Shown here in pieces: positions 24,879 to 34,277 of a DNA stretch of 64,000 nucleotides. The stretch's first letter is position 1; every line of letters starts with the position of its first letter. Location: the NCBI RefSeq assembly GCF_002209535.1, contig NZ_NJIG01000007.1, forward strand, positions 1-64,000. Reading direction: 5' to 3'. The notes beneath the pieces were generated by a model. It ran no database searches and was not told the DNA's origin. It worked only from the letters and a program-made list of their open reading frames with translations. The DNA is from Achromobacter marplatensis. GTDB taxonomy: Bacteria > Pseudomonadota > Gammaproteobacteria > Burkholderiales > Burkholderiaceae_B. A program made the translations under genes and the position numbers.

Positions 24879-25612
24879 GCGCCGGGCTCGGGCGCCCAGC
24901 CGTGCGCGACCCGCCGCAGGCGCGGCGACTCGAACGCGCAGGCCACTGGCAGCGGCACGCCTTGGGCGTCGACCAGCCGGCTGCGCCAGCGCGTGCCCTG
25001 GCACATGGCCACGACGATGCCCGCCACCTCGGCGCCGCAGCGCGCCAGCAATGTCAGCGCGGACACCATCGTCTGCCCGGTGCTGACGGCATCATCCACC
25101 ACCAGCACGCGGCGACCGCGCAGGCTACCCGCCAGATTCGGGTCCACGTACAACAACTTTCCGGCCTCCGGCGTGGTCAGCGACTGCACCGGCACCGACA
25201 GGTTTTCGTCATACCAGTACTTGCGGGAATAACCGAAGGGCACGTAGCGCGTAAAGCCCAGCCCGCGCGCCACCAGCGGCGCGAACGCCAGGCCCAGCGT
25301 GGGCAGCCCCACGACCACGTCGGCCTGGAAGGCGCGCGCCCGGTCCGCCATGAACCCGGCTAGCGCCTCGACCACATCCAGGCTGGCATGGTTGGCGATC
25401 AGCGAGGCCACGCAACGGTCCGGATCCCCGGGCACGCCGCGCAGCGGCAGCACCAGGTAGCGGCCATCCGGCAAGCGTGCCGGATAACCGCGGGAATAGG
25501 GCGGTTCAACCGGCACGGGCAGCGCATCGGCGCTGACGATCTCTTGCCAGTAGCCAGTGGTGGCGTCGAAGGCTGATTCGTGAGCGGCGGGGGATACAGG
25601 GGAAGCAGTCAT
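24875..25612 (-). CDS. Phosphoribosyltransferase
   Basis: This 245-residue type I phosphoribosyltransferase has the PRPP-binding signature VLVVDDAVSTGQT at residues 169-181, with the two adjacent aspartates and the following Ser-Thr-Gly. Earlier parts carry ADVVVGLPTLGLAFAPLVA, the other half of the PRPP site. The base substrate is not evident. It is the last gene of an apparent operon with an M20 amidohydrolase, 19 bases away, and a Bug-type binding protein, which suggests salvage or degradation of a base-like or N-acyl compound. It converges on and overlaps the Gcr-family gene by four bases. Confidence 0.85.
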   Translation of the reverse strand: MTASPVSPAAHESAFDATTGYWQEIVSADALPVPVEPPYSRGYPARLPDGRYLVLPLRGVPGDPDRCVASLIANHASLDVVEALAGFMADRARAFQADVVVGLPTLGLAFAPLVARGLGFTRYVPFGYSRKYWYDENLSVPVQSLTTPEAGKLLYVDPNLAGSLRGRRVLVVDDAVSTGQTMVSALTLLARCGAEVAGIVVAMCQGTRWRSRLVDAQGVPLPVACAFESPRLRRVAHGWAPEPGA

Positions 25613-25631
25613 ACGGAGCCTGAAGCGGCAT

Positions 25632-26843
25632 TCAAAACGCAGGGGTATCGGCGGCCAGAAAGCGCTCGGCCAGTTTCACCCAGTAGCTGGCCGTGACCGG
25701 CAGGATGTCGTCGTTGAAATCGTAGTCGGGGTTGTGCACCATGCAGCCCCCTTCGCCCTCGCCATTGCCGACGATGAAGTAGCTGCCCGGCACGGCCTCC
25801 AGCATGAAGGCGAAGTCGTCGCTGGCCTGCAACGGCTGCAGGTCGGGGATCACCCGTTCCGCGCCCAGCCAGTCCTGCGCGACGGCGGCCGCGAATTGCG
25901 TCGCGCCGCGGTCGTTGACGACCGGCGGGTAGCGCCACCGGTAGTCGACGTGGACGGTGGCGCGGTGCACGGCGGCCTGCGCCGTGGCGATGGCGGTGAT
26001 GCGTTCACGCAGCAGGGCGCGCGTTTCGGGGCGGCGGGCGCGCACGGTCAGGCGCAGTTCCACCGACTTCGGGATCACGTTGGGCGCATCGCCGCCATGG
26101 ATGGCGCCGATGGTCACCACCGCCATGTCGTTGGGGTCCACTTCGCGCGACACGATGGTCTGCAGGGCCAGCACGATGCTGGCGGCCGCCACGATGGGGT
26201 CCACCGCCACGTGCGGCATCGCGCCATGGCCGCCCACGCCGCTGACCGTCAGCACCACGGTATCGGACGAGCTGTACATGACGCCGGCGCGGAACCCGAA
26301 ATGACCGGCCGGATAGCCCGGTTCGTTATGGAAGCTGTAGACAGCGTCGCACGGGAACCGGTCGAACAAGCCGTCGGCGATCATCTTCTGCGCGCCGCCG
26401 TGGCCTTCTTCAGCCGGCTGGAAGATCAGATGCACGGTGCCGTCGAACTGGCCGCGCTGCGCCAGCGCATGGGCCGCGGCCAGCAGGGTGGCCGTATGCC
26501 CGTCGTGCCCGCAGGCGTGCATCTTGCCCGGGTGCTGGCTGGCGTAGGGCAAGCCGGTGGTTTCATGGATGGGCAGGGCGTCCATGTCGGCGCGCAGCCC
26601 CAGCCGGCGCGCGCCCGTCCCGCGGCGCAAGGTGCCGACCACGCCGGTCACGCCCAGGCCGCGGTGCACCTCATAGCCCCAGGCGGCCAGGCGTTCGGCC
26701 ACGAGGTCGCCGGTGGCGATTTCCTGGTAGGCCAGTTCGGGATGCGCATGGATCTGATGGCGCAGCGCCACCATCTCTTGCTGAATGGCCTGGATTTCAG
26801 GCAGCACGGGGCCAAGCGCGAAAGCGTTCATGTCGTTGGGCAT
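25632..26843 (-). CDS. M20 family metallo-amidohydrolase (hippurate hydrolase type)
   Basis: This 403-residue peptidase-M20 enzyme hydrolyses an N-acyl amino acid or related amide. The metal site is visible: LRADMDALPI near residues 83-92 and HACGHDGHT with C111, H113 and D114. The central dimerisation domain follows near 190-300, and the late metal ligand H lies in CMVHNPDYDFND. The pattern is that of the aminobenzoyl-glutamate, hippurate and IAA-amino-acid hydrolases. An in-frame ATG four codons on is an alternative start. It lies in an operon between a Bug-type binding protein and the phosphoribosyltransferase. Confidence 0.9.
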   Translation of the reverse strand: MPNDMNAFALGPVLPEIQAIQQEMVALRHQIHAHPELAYQEIATGDLVAERLAAWGYEVHRGLGVTGVVGTLRRGTGARRLGLRADMDALPIHETTGLPYASQHPGKMHACGHDGHTATLLAAAHALAQRGQFDGTVHLIFQPAEEGHGGAQKMIADGLFDRFPCDAVYSFHNEPGYPAGHFGFRAGVMYSSSDTVVLTVSGVGGHGAMPHVAVDPIVAAASIVLALQTIVSREVDPNDMAVVTIGAIHGGDAPNVIPKSVELRLTVRARRPETRALLRERITAIATAQAAVHRATVHVDYRWRYPPVVNDRGATQFAAAVAQDWLGAERVIPDLQPLQASDDFAFMLEAVPGSYFIVGNGEGEGGCMVHNPDYDFNDDILPVTASYWVKLAERFLAADTPAF

Positions 26844-26860
26844 CCTTGAGGTCAGCAGCC

Positions 26861-27844
26861 TTATTCCTGCTGGATGTTGGCGCTTTTCACGATGTGCGCG
26901 TACACGGCCTTTTCCTTCTTCAGGAAGGCGGCGAAATCTTCCGGCGTGCCTTCGCCCGCGATCGCCCCGCCTTCGGCCAGGCGCTTTTGCACGTCGTCCA
27001 GCTTCAGCACGGCATTCAAGGCCTGGTTCAGCTGCCGCACCACTTGCGGGTCCGTGCCAGTCGGCGCAAACACGCCCATCCAGGTGTTCAGTTCAAACCC
27101 TTTGAGCTCGGCGGTTTCGGCAAAGGCCTGCACGCCCGGCAAGGTGGCGACGCGCTCCGCGGAGGTCACGCCCAGCGCGCGCAGCTTGTTCTGCTGCACC
27201 AGCGGCGTGGCGCTGGTGGTGACCAGCAGCCCCAGGTCCACCTGGCCGCCCATCACGTCGTTGGTGATCTGCGCGCCGCCCCGATAAGGCACGTGGACCA
27301 GTTTCACCTTGGCCTGGTCCTGCATTACTTCCATCGACAGGTGCAGCACCGTGCCGACGCCCGAGGACGCATACGTCAGCGTGTCCGGCTTGGCGCGGGC
27401 CAGCGCGATCAGCTCATCCATGTTGTTCACCGGCAGGCCAGGACGGGCCAGCAGCACGACCGGCGCGGTCGTCACCAGGGCCACCGGCGTCAGGTCCTTC
27501 TCGGCGTCGTACTTCACGGCCGAATTGATCAGGCGGGCCACGCTGATGGGGCCGTCAAAGCCCATCACCAGCGTATAGCCGTCGGGCGCGGCATGGGTGG
27601 CGCGGGCCACGCCCAGCACGCCGCCTGCGCCCGCCACGTTGTCCACGATGATCGATTGGTTCAACCGTTCGGACAGCTTCTGCGCTACCAAACGCGCCGT
27701 GGTGTCCACGTTGCCGCCCGGGCTGAACGGCACGATCAGGGTCAGCGGCTTCGCGCCCGGCCAAGGCGTTTTGGCACAGGCGGCAGGGGCGATGCACAGC
27801 GCGGCCGCCAGCGCGGACACGGACAGGAACAGGCGTTTGAACAT
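26861..27844 (-). CDS. Bug/TctC-type tripartite tricarboxylate-binding protein
   Basis: This 327-residue periplasmic protein has a signal peptide that ends near residue 24 (ALCIAPAACA). It shows the Bug-family opening with PLTLIVPFSPGGNVDTTAR, in which PGG binds the ligand carboxylate. Such proteins are very numerous in Bordetella and Achromobacter. The TctA and TctB membrane partners are not here, so it relies on partners elsewhere or acts as an orphan receptor. The gene starts the operon with the amidohydrolase and is divergent from a LysR regulator. Confidence 0.9.
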   Translation of the reverse strand: MFKRLFLSVSALAAALCIAPAACAKTPWPGAKPLTLIVPFSPGGNVDTTARLVAQKLSERLNQSIIVDNVAGAGGVLGVARATHAAPDGYTLVMGFDGPISVARLINSAVKYDAEKDLTPVALVTTAPVVLLARPGLPVNNMDELIALARAKPDTLTYASSGVGTVLHLSMEVMQDQAKVKLVHVPYRGGAQITNDVMGGQVDLGLLVTTSATPLVQQNKLRALGVTSAERVATLPGVQAFAETAELKGFELNTWMGVFAPTGTDPQVVRQLNQALNAVLKLDDVQKRLAEGGAIAGEGTPEDFAAFLKKEKAVYAHIVKSANIQQE

Positions 27845-27948
27845 GGTGAGGGGCGATCAGGGCGGATACGCGCCCAGGCAGGGGCGCGCAGGAGGGCGAC
27901 GGCGCCATCCTACGCAGCTCCGGGTAATAACTGAAATGGTATATTTTT

Positions 27949-27971
27949 ATAGATTCATCAGGTAAATCTAT
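27949..27971. promoter_or_regulatory. Inverted repeat over the LysR start, likely operator
   Basis: ATAGATT (27949-27955) and AATCTAT (27965-27971) are exact reverse complements around nine bases. The right arm covers the LysR ATG at 27970. The position fits autoregulation and control of the divergent operon by a LysR protein. Confidence 0.55.
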
Positions 27972-28911
27972 GACCAAGCGCCCCGAGCCGGACCGCCCGG
28001 CCACGCCGCCGCGCCAGCCCACCTTGCGCCAGTTGCGCGGTTTCAAGGAAGTGGCGCGCCATGCCAGCTTCAGCCGCGCCGCCCAGGCGCTGTCGCTGAG
28101 CCAGCCCGCGCTGTCATCCGCCATCCGTGAACTGGAAACGCTGATGGGCGTGGCGTTGTTCGAGCGCAGCACCCACCACGTGCGCCTGACCCCCGCGGGG
28201 CTTGCCGCCCGCGCCCAGATCGAATGGCTGCTCAACACCTACACCCAGGGCGCGGACGACCTGCAGCGCCTGCTGGATACGCAGGCCGCCACGGTGCGCA
28301 TCGGCTGCATCCCGTCCACCATGCACCTGCTGGCGCCCGCCGTGGCGCAATGGCGCTTGCGCCATCCCGAAACCGTGCTGGTCTTGAGCGACCACCTGAA
28401 CGACGAACTGATGGCCGCCCTGAACAACGGCGAACTGGACATCGGCCTGGGGCTGGATTTCGGCCTGGCGTCCGGCGTGGCCGCCGCCCTCGTGGCCGAA
28501 GACGAACTGGTCGCGGTGCTGGCCGACACGCACCGGCTGTCGCGCCGCGCCGCGGTCACGTGGCAGGACCTGAAGCACGAACCGCTGGCCGTGCTGTCGC
28601 GCGGCAGCACCTACGAGATGATCGTGTCCACGCTGCGCCAGCAGGGCGCGGATTTGGCCGCGACCGACACGCTGAACTACACCGATACGCTCTACAGCCT
28701 GGTGCGCGCCGGGCTGCGGGTGGGATTGATCTCGCGCTTGTACACCCAGGGCCAGCGCGGCGACGGCCTGGCCATCGTGCCCGTGCAACGCCCGCAAATG
28801 ACGCGCCGCATCTGCCTGATGACCCGCGCCCCCGAAACGCAGGCACGCGCGGCCGTGCAGCGCTGCTATGCGGAACTGGCGGCCATGCTGCGGGGCCGCG
28901 CCCGTCCCTGA
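27970..28911 (+). CDS. LysR-family transcriptional regulator
   Basis: This 313-residue regulator has an N-terminal helix-turn-helix (LRGFKEVARHASFSRAAQAL, then LSQPALSSAIRELE) near residues 20-65 and a periplasmic-binding-like effector domain. It is divergent from the Bug, amidohydrolase and phosphoribosyltransferase operon and probably controls it in response to the imported acid. A perfect 7-bp inverted repeat overlaps its start codon. There is a short proline-rich leader before the DNA-binding domain. Confidence 0.92.
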   Translation: MTKRPEPDRPATPPRQPTLRQLRGFKEVARHASFSRAAQALSLSQPALSSAIRELETLMGVALFERSTHHVRLTPAGLAARAQIEWLLNTYTQGADDLQRLLDTQAATVRIGCIPSTMHLLAPAVAQWRLRHPETVLVLSDHLNDELMAALNNGELDIGLGLDFGLASGVAAALVAEDELVAVLADTHRLSRRAAVTWQDLKHEPLAVLSRGSTYEMIVSTLRQQGADLAATDTLNYTDTLYSLVRAGLRVGLISRLYTQGQRGDGLAIVPVQRPQMTRRICLMTRAPETQARAAVQRCYAELAAMLRGRARP

Positions 28912-29076
28912 CGAAGCGTTGAATCCCGATGCGGCATTAGAATCAGTCCTCCTGATTCCGGACGCTCCGCCCGGACGCCTCGCCCGCCGACGCCCCATGC
29001 TCTCGTTCTCCCGCAATACCGTCTATCCGGCCGGTGCCGGCTTGCCTGCTCCGAACGCCTGGGCGCACTACTGGCC

Positions 29077-30375
29077 GTGATGCTGGCGGTCTGCATGGCC
29101 AGCCTGGACACGGCCATCGCCAACACCGCGTTGCCCACCATCGCGCGCGATCTGCAGGCCAGCGACGCGGGGTCGATCTGGGTCATCAGCGGCTATCAGC
29201 TGGCCATGGTGGCGGGACTGCTGCCCGCGGCCGCGCTCGGCGAGATCCTGGGCCACCGGCGCGTCTATATCGTGGGGCTGGTGATGTTCGTCGTGTCGTC
29301 GCTGGCCTGCGGGCTGGCGCCGTCGCTGCCGGCGCTGGTGGTGGCGCGGATCCTGCAAGGCCTGGGCGCGGCCGGCGTGATGAGCGTGAACGGGGCGCTG
29401 CTGCGCTTCATCTATCCCTCGCACATGCTGGGCCGCGGGCTGGGCCTGAACGCGATGGTGGTCGGCCTGTCGTTTGCGGCCGGCCCCACGGCGGCGTCCG
29501 CCATCCTGCTGCTGGGGTCCTGGCACTGGTTGTTCCTGATCAACGTGCCCATCGGCATCGTGGCCGCGGTGCTGGCCCTGCGCGGCCTGCCCGAGACGGC
29601 GCGCGCCCCGCACGGTTTCGACGGCATCGCCGCCTTGCTGTGTGCGCTGACGCTGGGCCTGTTCGTGCTGGGGTCCAATGAACTGGCGCACGGCGCGCCC
29701 TGGCCGCGCGTCACGCTGGAGTGGGGCGGCGCCATCGCCAGCCTGTGGCTGCTGATGCGCCGCCAGGCCGGCCACCCCGCGCCGATCCTGGCCGTCGACC
29801 TGCTGCGCCGGCCCTTGTTCGCGCTGTCGGCCGCCACGGCGGTCTGCGCCTTCGCGGCGCAGGCGCTGGCGTTCGTGTCGCTGCCCTTCCTGTTCCAGTC
29901 CGTGCTGGGCTACAGCCAGGTGCACACGGGTTTCCTGATCACGCCCTGGCCGGTCGTGGTGGCCATCATGGCGCCCATCGCCGGGCGCATGTCCGACCAC
30001 TATCCGGCCGGCATCCTCGGCGGCATCGGCCTGGCGCTGCTGGCCTTGGGGCTGGTGCTGCTGGCCCTGATGCCGGCCGCGCCGTCGGTGTGGGACATCT
30101 CGTGGCGCATGGCTATCTGCGGCGCGGGATTCGGCTTTTTCCAATCGCCCAACCTGCGCGCCATCATGACGTCGGCGCCCGCGTCGCGGGCCGGTGGCGC
30201 CAGCGGCATGATCGGCACCGTGCGCCTGTTGGGCCAGGCCAGCGGCGCGGCGCTGGTGGCCGCGTGCTTTCATGTGTCCTCGACGCATGGCGCAATCGCC
30301 GCCTTGTGGCTGGGCGGCTTGTGCGCCGGGCTGGCCTGCATCGCCAGCTTTTCCCGCTTGCGTTTCAACGCGTGA
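29077..30375 (+). CDS. DHA2-type MFS exporter, N-terminus uncertain
   Basis: This drug:H+ antiporter-2 family protein has about 432 residues and twelve to fourteen membrane segments. The first segment carries MASLDTAIANTALPTIA and the second region GYQLAMVAGLLPAAA, both family-typical. The GTG at 29077 or ATG at 29080 has no ribosome-binding site and begins inside the first helix. The same frame stays open upstream (SERLGALLAV), but without ATG or GTG. An ATG at 28997 in another frame begins a plausible leader. A frameshift, sequence error or rare start is therefore possible. The gene lies in the same direction as the LysR gene and may be its read-through partner. Confidence 0.82.
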   Translation: MMLAVCMASLDTAIANTALPTIARDLQASDAGSIWVISGYQLAMVAGLLPAAALGEILGHRRVYIVGLVMFVVSSLACGLAPSLPALVVARILQGLGAAGVMSVNGALLRFIYPSHMLGRGLGLNAMVVGLSFAAGPTAASAILLLGSWHWLFLINVPIGIVAAVLALRGLPETARAPHGFDGIAALLCALTLGLFVLGSNELAHGAPWPRVTLEWGGAIASLWLLMRRQAGHPAPILAVDLLRRPLFALSAATAVCAFAAQALAFVSLPFLFQSVLGYSQVHTGFLITPWPVVVAIMAPIAGRMSDHYPAGILGGIGLALLALGLVLLALMPAAPSVWDISWRMAICGAGFGFFQSPNLRAIMTSAPASRAGGASGMIGTVRLLGQASGAALVAACFHVSSTHGAIAALWLGGLCAGLACIASFSRLRFNA

Positions 30376-30384
30376 AAACGCTAA

Positions 30385-30408
30385 CACGCAACATTGTTGC
30401 GTGATTTT
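30385..30408 (+). terminator. Rho-independent terminator of the DHA2 exporter gene
   Basis: CACGCAAC and GTTGCGTG make an 8-bp stem around ATT, followed by ATTTTT. It starts 10 bases after the exporter stop codon. Confidence 0.8.
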
Positions 30409-30526
30409 TCGACATATTCTGCGATCGAGCCGATATATTCGTAAGTTGTGAAACAGCGGCTAAATATCGCCGAAGCCGGGTCGTTGTTGTCGATGCAGCA
30501 CTCGCTGTATCAGGGATACGACTCGC

Positions 30527-32125
30527 ATGACACAGTTCTTGAAAGACATCACCATCCGCCGCATGATCCTGTGCACCCTGCTCATGATCAGCGCCTTGCT
30601 CACCGGCCTGTCGGCCATCAGCGTCAACGGCCTGCACAGCGCAGGCGAAGCGCTCGCTGCCAGCAACGAACTCCTGCACGAAGTCTCCGCCCTGTCCCGG
30701 GTCAACGATCAGGTCATGCGCGCGCGGCTGCGGCTGTCGCGCCAGCTGGAATATGCAAGCGCAGGCCAGACCGCCCAGGCGGCGGAAGAAGGCCGCAGCA
30801 TCGACGCCGCGCTGGACGAAGCCCGGCGGCAGCAAACGGCGTTTGTGGCGCTGGCGCGCAAGGATGCCCCGGCCGCCCTCCTGGAATCCATGCAGGCGGG
30901 CTTCGACGCCCTGGTCACGGGCGGCATCGCGGTGCAGCGCCAGCATCTGGAAACCGGTGACATTGCGCGCGCCCGCGCGCACGCCGCCAGCGCCGTCGTG
31001 ACGGCGAGCCGCGCCTTCGGCAAGAGCATCGAGGACTACGAGGCCTACGCCAAGCAGCGTGAAACCCTGCTGTGGGACGACGCCGCCGCCAAGCGCCAGC
31101 ATGCCTACATCGGCATGGGCATCGTGCTGGGCATCTGCCTGTTGCTGCTGGTGCTGGGCGACCGCTACGTCGTGACGTTCGTGCGGCAACCGCTGGAGAC
31201 GATCAAGGACCATTTCCGCCGCATCGCCAGCGGCGACCTGACCACGCCCATCGCCTCCTATGGCCGCAACTGCGCCGGCCAACTCATTCCCTACCTGCAG
31301 GACATGCAAGCCAGCCTGGTACGTACGGTCCACGCGGTGCGCGACGGCGTGGTCGAGATCAATGCAGGATCCAGCGAGATTGCGGCCGGCAACCAGGACC
31401 TGTCCAGCCGCACCGAACAGCAGGCGGCGTCTCTGGAGCAGACCGCGGCCAGCATGGAGCAACTGCTGTCCACCGTAACCAGCAACGCCGAAAACGCCCG
31501 CCAGGCCAACCAGATGGCCGCCGTTGCCAGCGATGTGGTGCAGCGTGGTGGTCACGCGGTGAAAGAAGCGGTCAGCACCATGCGCGAGATCGCGCAGGAC
31601 GCCGGCCGCATCGAAGACATCGTCAGCGTCATCGACGGCATCGCCTTCCAGACAAACATCCTGGCGCTGAACGCCGCGGTGGAAGCGGCCCGGGCCGGTG
31701 AAGAGGGCAAGGGCTTCGCGGTAGTGGCCGCCGAAGTCCGCTCGCTGGCGCAGCGCAGCGCGGGTGCGGCCAAAGAGATCAAGCAATTGCTCAGCGCATC
31801 GGGCGCCACCGTGCAGGCCGGGTCGGCCCAGGTCGAAGCCGCCGGCCGCACGATGGAGGAGATCCTGGCGACCATCGAACGCCTGACGCTGCTGGTCAGC
31901 GAGATCGCGACCGCGTCGCAGGAACAGGTGACCGGCATCGACCAGGTGAACACGGCGGTGAACCAGATGGACCAGGTGACGCAGCAGAACGCCGCGCTGG
32001 TCGAAGAGGCCGCCGCGGCCGCGTCCTCGTTGGAGACGCAGGCGCAGCGGCTGCAGGGCGCCGTCAGCGCGTTCCGGTTGCCCTCGTTGATCCAGGACCA
32101 GCGGGCGATCGCGATCGCAGCCTGA
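30527..32125 (+). CDS. Methyl-accepting chemotaxis protein
   Basis: This 532-residue chemoreceptor has a first membrane helix near residues 13-32 and a four-helix periplasmic sensor domain (about 33-190). A second membrane helix lies near 192-212, followed by HAMP and a long cytoplasmic coiled coil. The signalling tip [20 protein letters not shown] is fully conserved, and methylation helices flank it. The C-terminus ends [13 protein letters not shown] without an NWETF-type tail, so adaptation enzymes must bind elsewhere. The layout is of the Tar/Tsr class. The attractant is unknown. A GCCGATAT word at 30429 recalls a flagellar sigma-28 minus-10 box, but the minus-35 is missing. Confidence 0.93.
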   Translation: MTQFLKDITIRRMILCTLLMISALLTGLSAISVNGLHSAGEALAASNELLHEVSALSRVNDQVMRARLRLSRQLEYASAGQTAQAAEEGRSIDAALDEARRQQTAFVALARKDAPAALLESMQAGFDALVTGGIAVQRQHLETGDIARARAHAASAVVTASRAFGKSIEDYEAYAKQRETLLWDDAAAKRQHAYIGMGIVLGICLLLLVLGDRYVVTFVRQPLETIKDHFRRIASGDLTTPIASYGRNCAGQLIPYLQDMQASLVRTVHAVRDGVVEINAGSSEIAAGNQDLSSRTEQQAASLEQTAASMEQLLSTVTSNAENARQANQMAAVASDVVQRGGHAVKEAVSTMREIAQDAGRIEDIVSVIDGIAFQTNILALNAAVEAARAGEEGKGFAVVAAEVRSLAQRSAGAAKEIKQLLSASGATVQAGSAQVEAAGRTMEEILATIERLTLLVSEIATASQEQVTGIDQVNTAVNQMDQVTQQNAALVEEAAAAASSLETQAQRLQGAVSAFRLPSLIQDQRAIAIAA

Positions 32126-32131
32126 GCCGCG

Positions 32132-32896
32132 TCACTCCCGCACGTAGCACGGGTACAGCGCCTGCTGCGTCCGCGACCGGGCCGGATCCACGTCGATCAC
32201 CACGATCGATTCGCTGTCGGTCGACTGCGCCAGCAGCTCGCCGTCGGGCTGGAAGGCGAAGGCGCGGCCGCCGAACACCTGTCCGTCGGCCGTGCGGCCC
32301 GCCCGGTTGGAACTGACCACATAGCAGCCCGACACCAGCGCCGCCATCGCGCCCGCCGTCATCCAGCGACCGATGGAGGCGCCGCTTGCGCGCGGCACCA
32401 CGATCAGTTCAGCGCCGTCACGGCCGTAACGGCGCGCGCGCTCGTTGAACATCAGCTCGGTGCACAACTGCACGCCCAGGCGGATGCCGCCCACCTCGAC
32501 AACGTCGAAGCCCGCCAGCGCAGGTTCAAACCACGTGGCTTCGAAAAAACCCGGTTCCTGCGGGAAGTACTGCTTGTGATGCAGCCGGGTGTAGCGTCCG
32601 CCCTGCAAGGCAAAGGCCTCGTTGGCCAGGCGGCCGCCGGCCGGCACCGGCCGCGAGGACACGACGGCGGGCACGTCCAACGCCGCCAACGCCGCCAGCC
32701 CGGCCTCGTGAATGCGCACCGATTCGGCGGCCAGCGCCGGGTCATAGTCGGGCAGCGCCGCCAGCCAGGGACCGAAGGGCATCTCGTTGGTGACCAGCAG
32801 GTCGGGCGCCAGTTCGCTGATGCGATCGGCGATACCCTCCCAGGTGGCGCCTTCCGGCGCCAGGTCTACCGGCCCCTCCATCATGCAGATCCGCAT
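32132..32896 (-). CDS. Nitrilase-superfamily carbon-nitrogen hydrolase in hut locus
   Basis: This 254-residue hydrolase has the nitrilase catalytic triad E38 (TNEMPFG), K108 (HHKQYFP) and C145 (QLCTELMF). It cleaves a C-N bond of an amide, nitrile or amidine-like substrate in the cytoplasm. The ATG at 32896 has AGAGGA seven bases upstream; a longer frame is not supported. It is the last gene after hutI in the histidine degradation locus. No hutF or hutG is seen in the window. I infer that it may act on formiminoglutamate or a related intermediate. The stop codon faces the chemoreceptor gene's stop across six bases. Confidence 0.8.
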   Translation of the reverse strand: MRICMMEGPVDLAPEGATWEGIADRISELAPDLLVTNEMPFGPWLAALPDYDPALAAESVRIHEAGLAALAALDVPAVVSSRPVPAGGRLANEAFALQGGRYTRLHHKQYFPQEPGFFEATWFEPALAGFDVVEVGGIRLGVQLCTELMFNERARRYGRDGAELIVVPRASGASIGRWMTAGAMAALVSGCYVVSSNRAGRTADGQVFGGRAFAFQPDGELLAQSTDSESIVVIDVDPARSRTQQALYPCYVRE

Positions 32897-33037
32897 ACGT
32901 GTTCCTCTACGCTGTCGTCTTCGCGCGTCCGCCATCGGACGGCTTCGCCCACATCGTAGAACGCCGCCACGCCAAACGGCGCCGCCGCATCGCATCTGGT
33001 CCGGATCGGACGCCTATTGGTCCGAATCCGCCGCCGC

Positions 33038-34255
33038 TCAAGACAACGCGGCCACATCCACCACGGCGCCGTGCCGGACGATGCGCTTGGGCAGGTCCCC
33101 GCCGATCCAATACGCCAGCTCCGATGGATGCGCGACCTCCCACGCCACGAAGTCCGCCACCTTGTCCACGGCCAGCACGCCGTGAGTGGCCTGCAACCCC
33201 AAGGCGCGGGCCGCATGCGTCGTGACGCCGGCCAGCGCCTCTTCGGGCGTCATCCGGAAGAGCGTGCAAGCCATGCTCAGCATCAGCCGCAGGGACAGCA
33301 CGGGCGAGGTCCCTGGGTTCAGGTCGGTAGAGATCGCAATGGGCACGCCGTGACGGCGCAGCAGGTCCAGCGGCGGCAATTGCGTTTCACGCAAGGCGTA
33401 GAAAGCGCCCGGCAGCAGCACGGCCACCGTGCCGGCTCCGGCCATCGCCACCACGTCGCTTTCCGTGAGGTATTCCAGGTGGTCCGCCGACAGGGCGCCG
33501 TAGCGCGCCGCCAGCGTGGCCCCATGCAAGGAAGACAGTTGCTCGGCATGCAGCTTGACCGGCAGGTCCAGATGCGCCGCGGCCTTGAACACGCGCTCTA
33601 CCTGTTCGGGCGAGAACGCCAGATGCTCGCAGAACGCGTCGACCGCATCGACCAGCCCTTCTGCGGCCAGCACCGGCAGCATGCGGCGCGCGACTTCGTC
33701 GATGTAGTCGTCGGCGCGCCCCGCGTACTCGGGCGGCAAGGCGTGCGCGGCCAGACACGTGGCCTGCACCGTCAGCGGCAGCGTCTGGCCCAGGCGCCGC
33801 GCCACCCGCAGCATCTTGCGTTCGTTGGGCAGGTCCAGCCCGTAGCCGGATTTAACCTCCAGCGTGGTGACGCCGTCCGCCAACAGGTGCAAGGCCCGCC
33901 GGCGCGCACTGACGTAAAGCGCGTCTTCGGAGGCGTCGCGCGTGGCGCGCACGGTGCTGGCGATGCCGCCGCCCTGCGCCGCGATCGTGGCGTAGTCCAC
34001 GCCTTGCAGGCGCTGCTCGAACTCCAGGCTGCGGTTGCCGCCGAACACCAGGTGCGTGTGGCAGTCGATCAGGCCCGGCGTGACCCAAGCGCCGCCCAGG
34101 TCGTGCTCATGCGCGGCGTCGGCGGCAGGCAAGTCCGCCTCGGGGCCGATCCACTCAATGCGGTCGGCACGCGTCACGATGGCGGCCCGCTCGATCGCCG
34201 AGTAAGCGCCATCCGCCATCGTGGCGACATGGCAATTGCGCCAGACCTGTCTCAT
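33038..34255 (-). CDS. hutI: Imidazolonepropionase
   Basis: This 405-residue amidohydrolase opens the ring of imidazolone-5-propionate to give N-formimino-L-glutamate, the third step of histidine degradation. The metal-binding [12 protein letters not shown] motif places H66 and H68 as ligands. Further blocks KLHAEQLS and [11 protein letters not shown] supply the remaining histidine and aspartate. The ATG at 34255 follows GGAG by a normal spacing. Its position between a histidine-type permease and a nitrilase-like hydrolase within the hut gene set supports the name. Confidence 0.93.
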   Translation of the reverse strand: MRQVWRNCHVATMADGAYSAIERAAIVTRADRIEWIGPEADLPAADAAHEHDLGGAWVTPGLIDCHTHLVFGGNRSLEFEQRLQGVDYATIAAQGGGIASTVRATRDASEDALYVSARRRALHLLADGVTTLEVKSGYGLDLPNERKMLRVARRLGQTLPLTVQATCLAAHALPPEYAGRADDYIDEVARRMLPVLAAEGLVDAVDAFCEHLAFSPEQVERVFKAAAHLDLPVKLHAEQLSSLHGATLAARYGALSADHLEYLTESDVVAMAGAGTVAVLLPGAFYALRETQLPPLDLLRRHGVPIAISTDLNPGTSPVLSLRLMLSMACTLFRMTPEEALAGVTTHAARALGLQATHGVLAVDKVADFVAWEVAHPSELAYWIGGDLPKRIVRHGAVVDVAALS

Positions 34256-34277
34256 CCCATTCTCCTGAAAACCGTAA

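Noticed and set aside
30410..30436. Sigma-28 flagellar promoter before the chemoreceptor
   Set aside because: GCCGATAT at 30429 fits the minus-10 partly, but no TAAA is found at the right distance.
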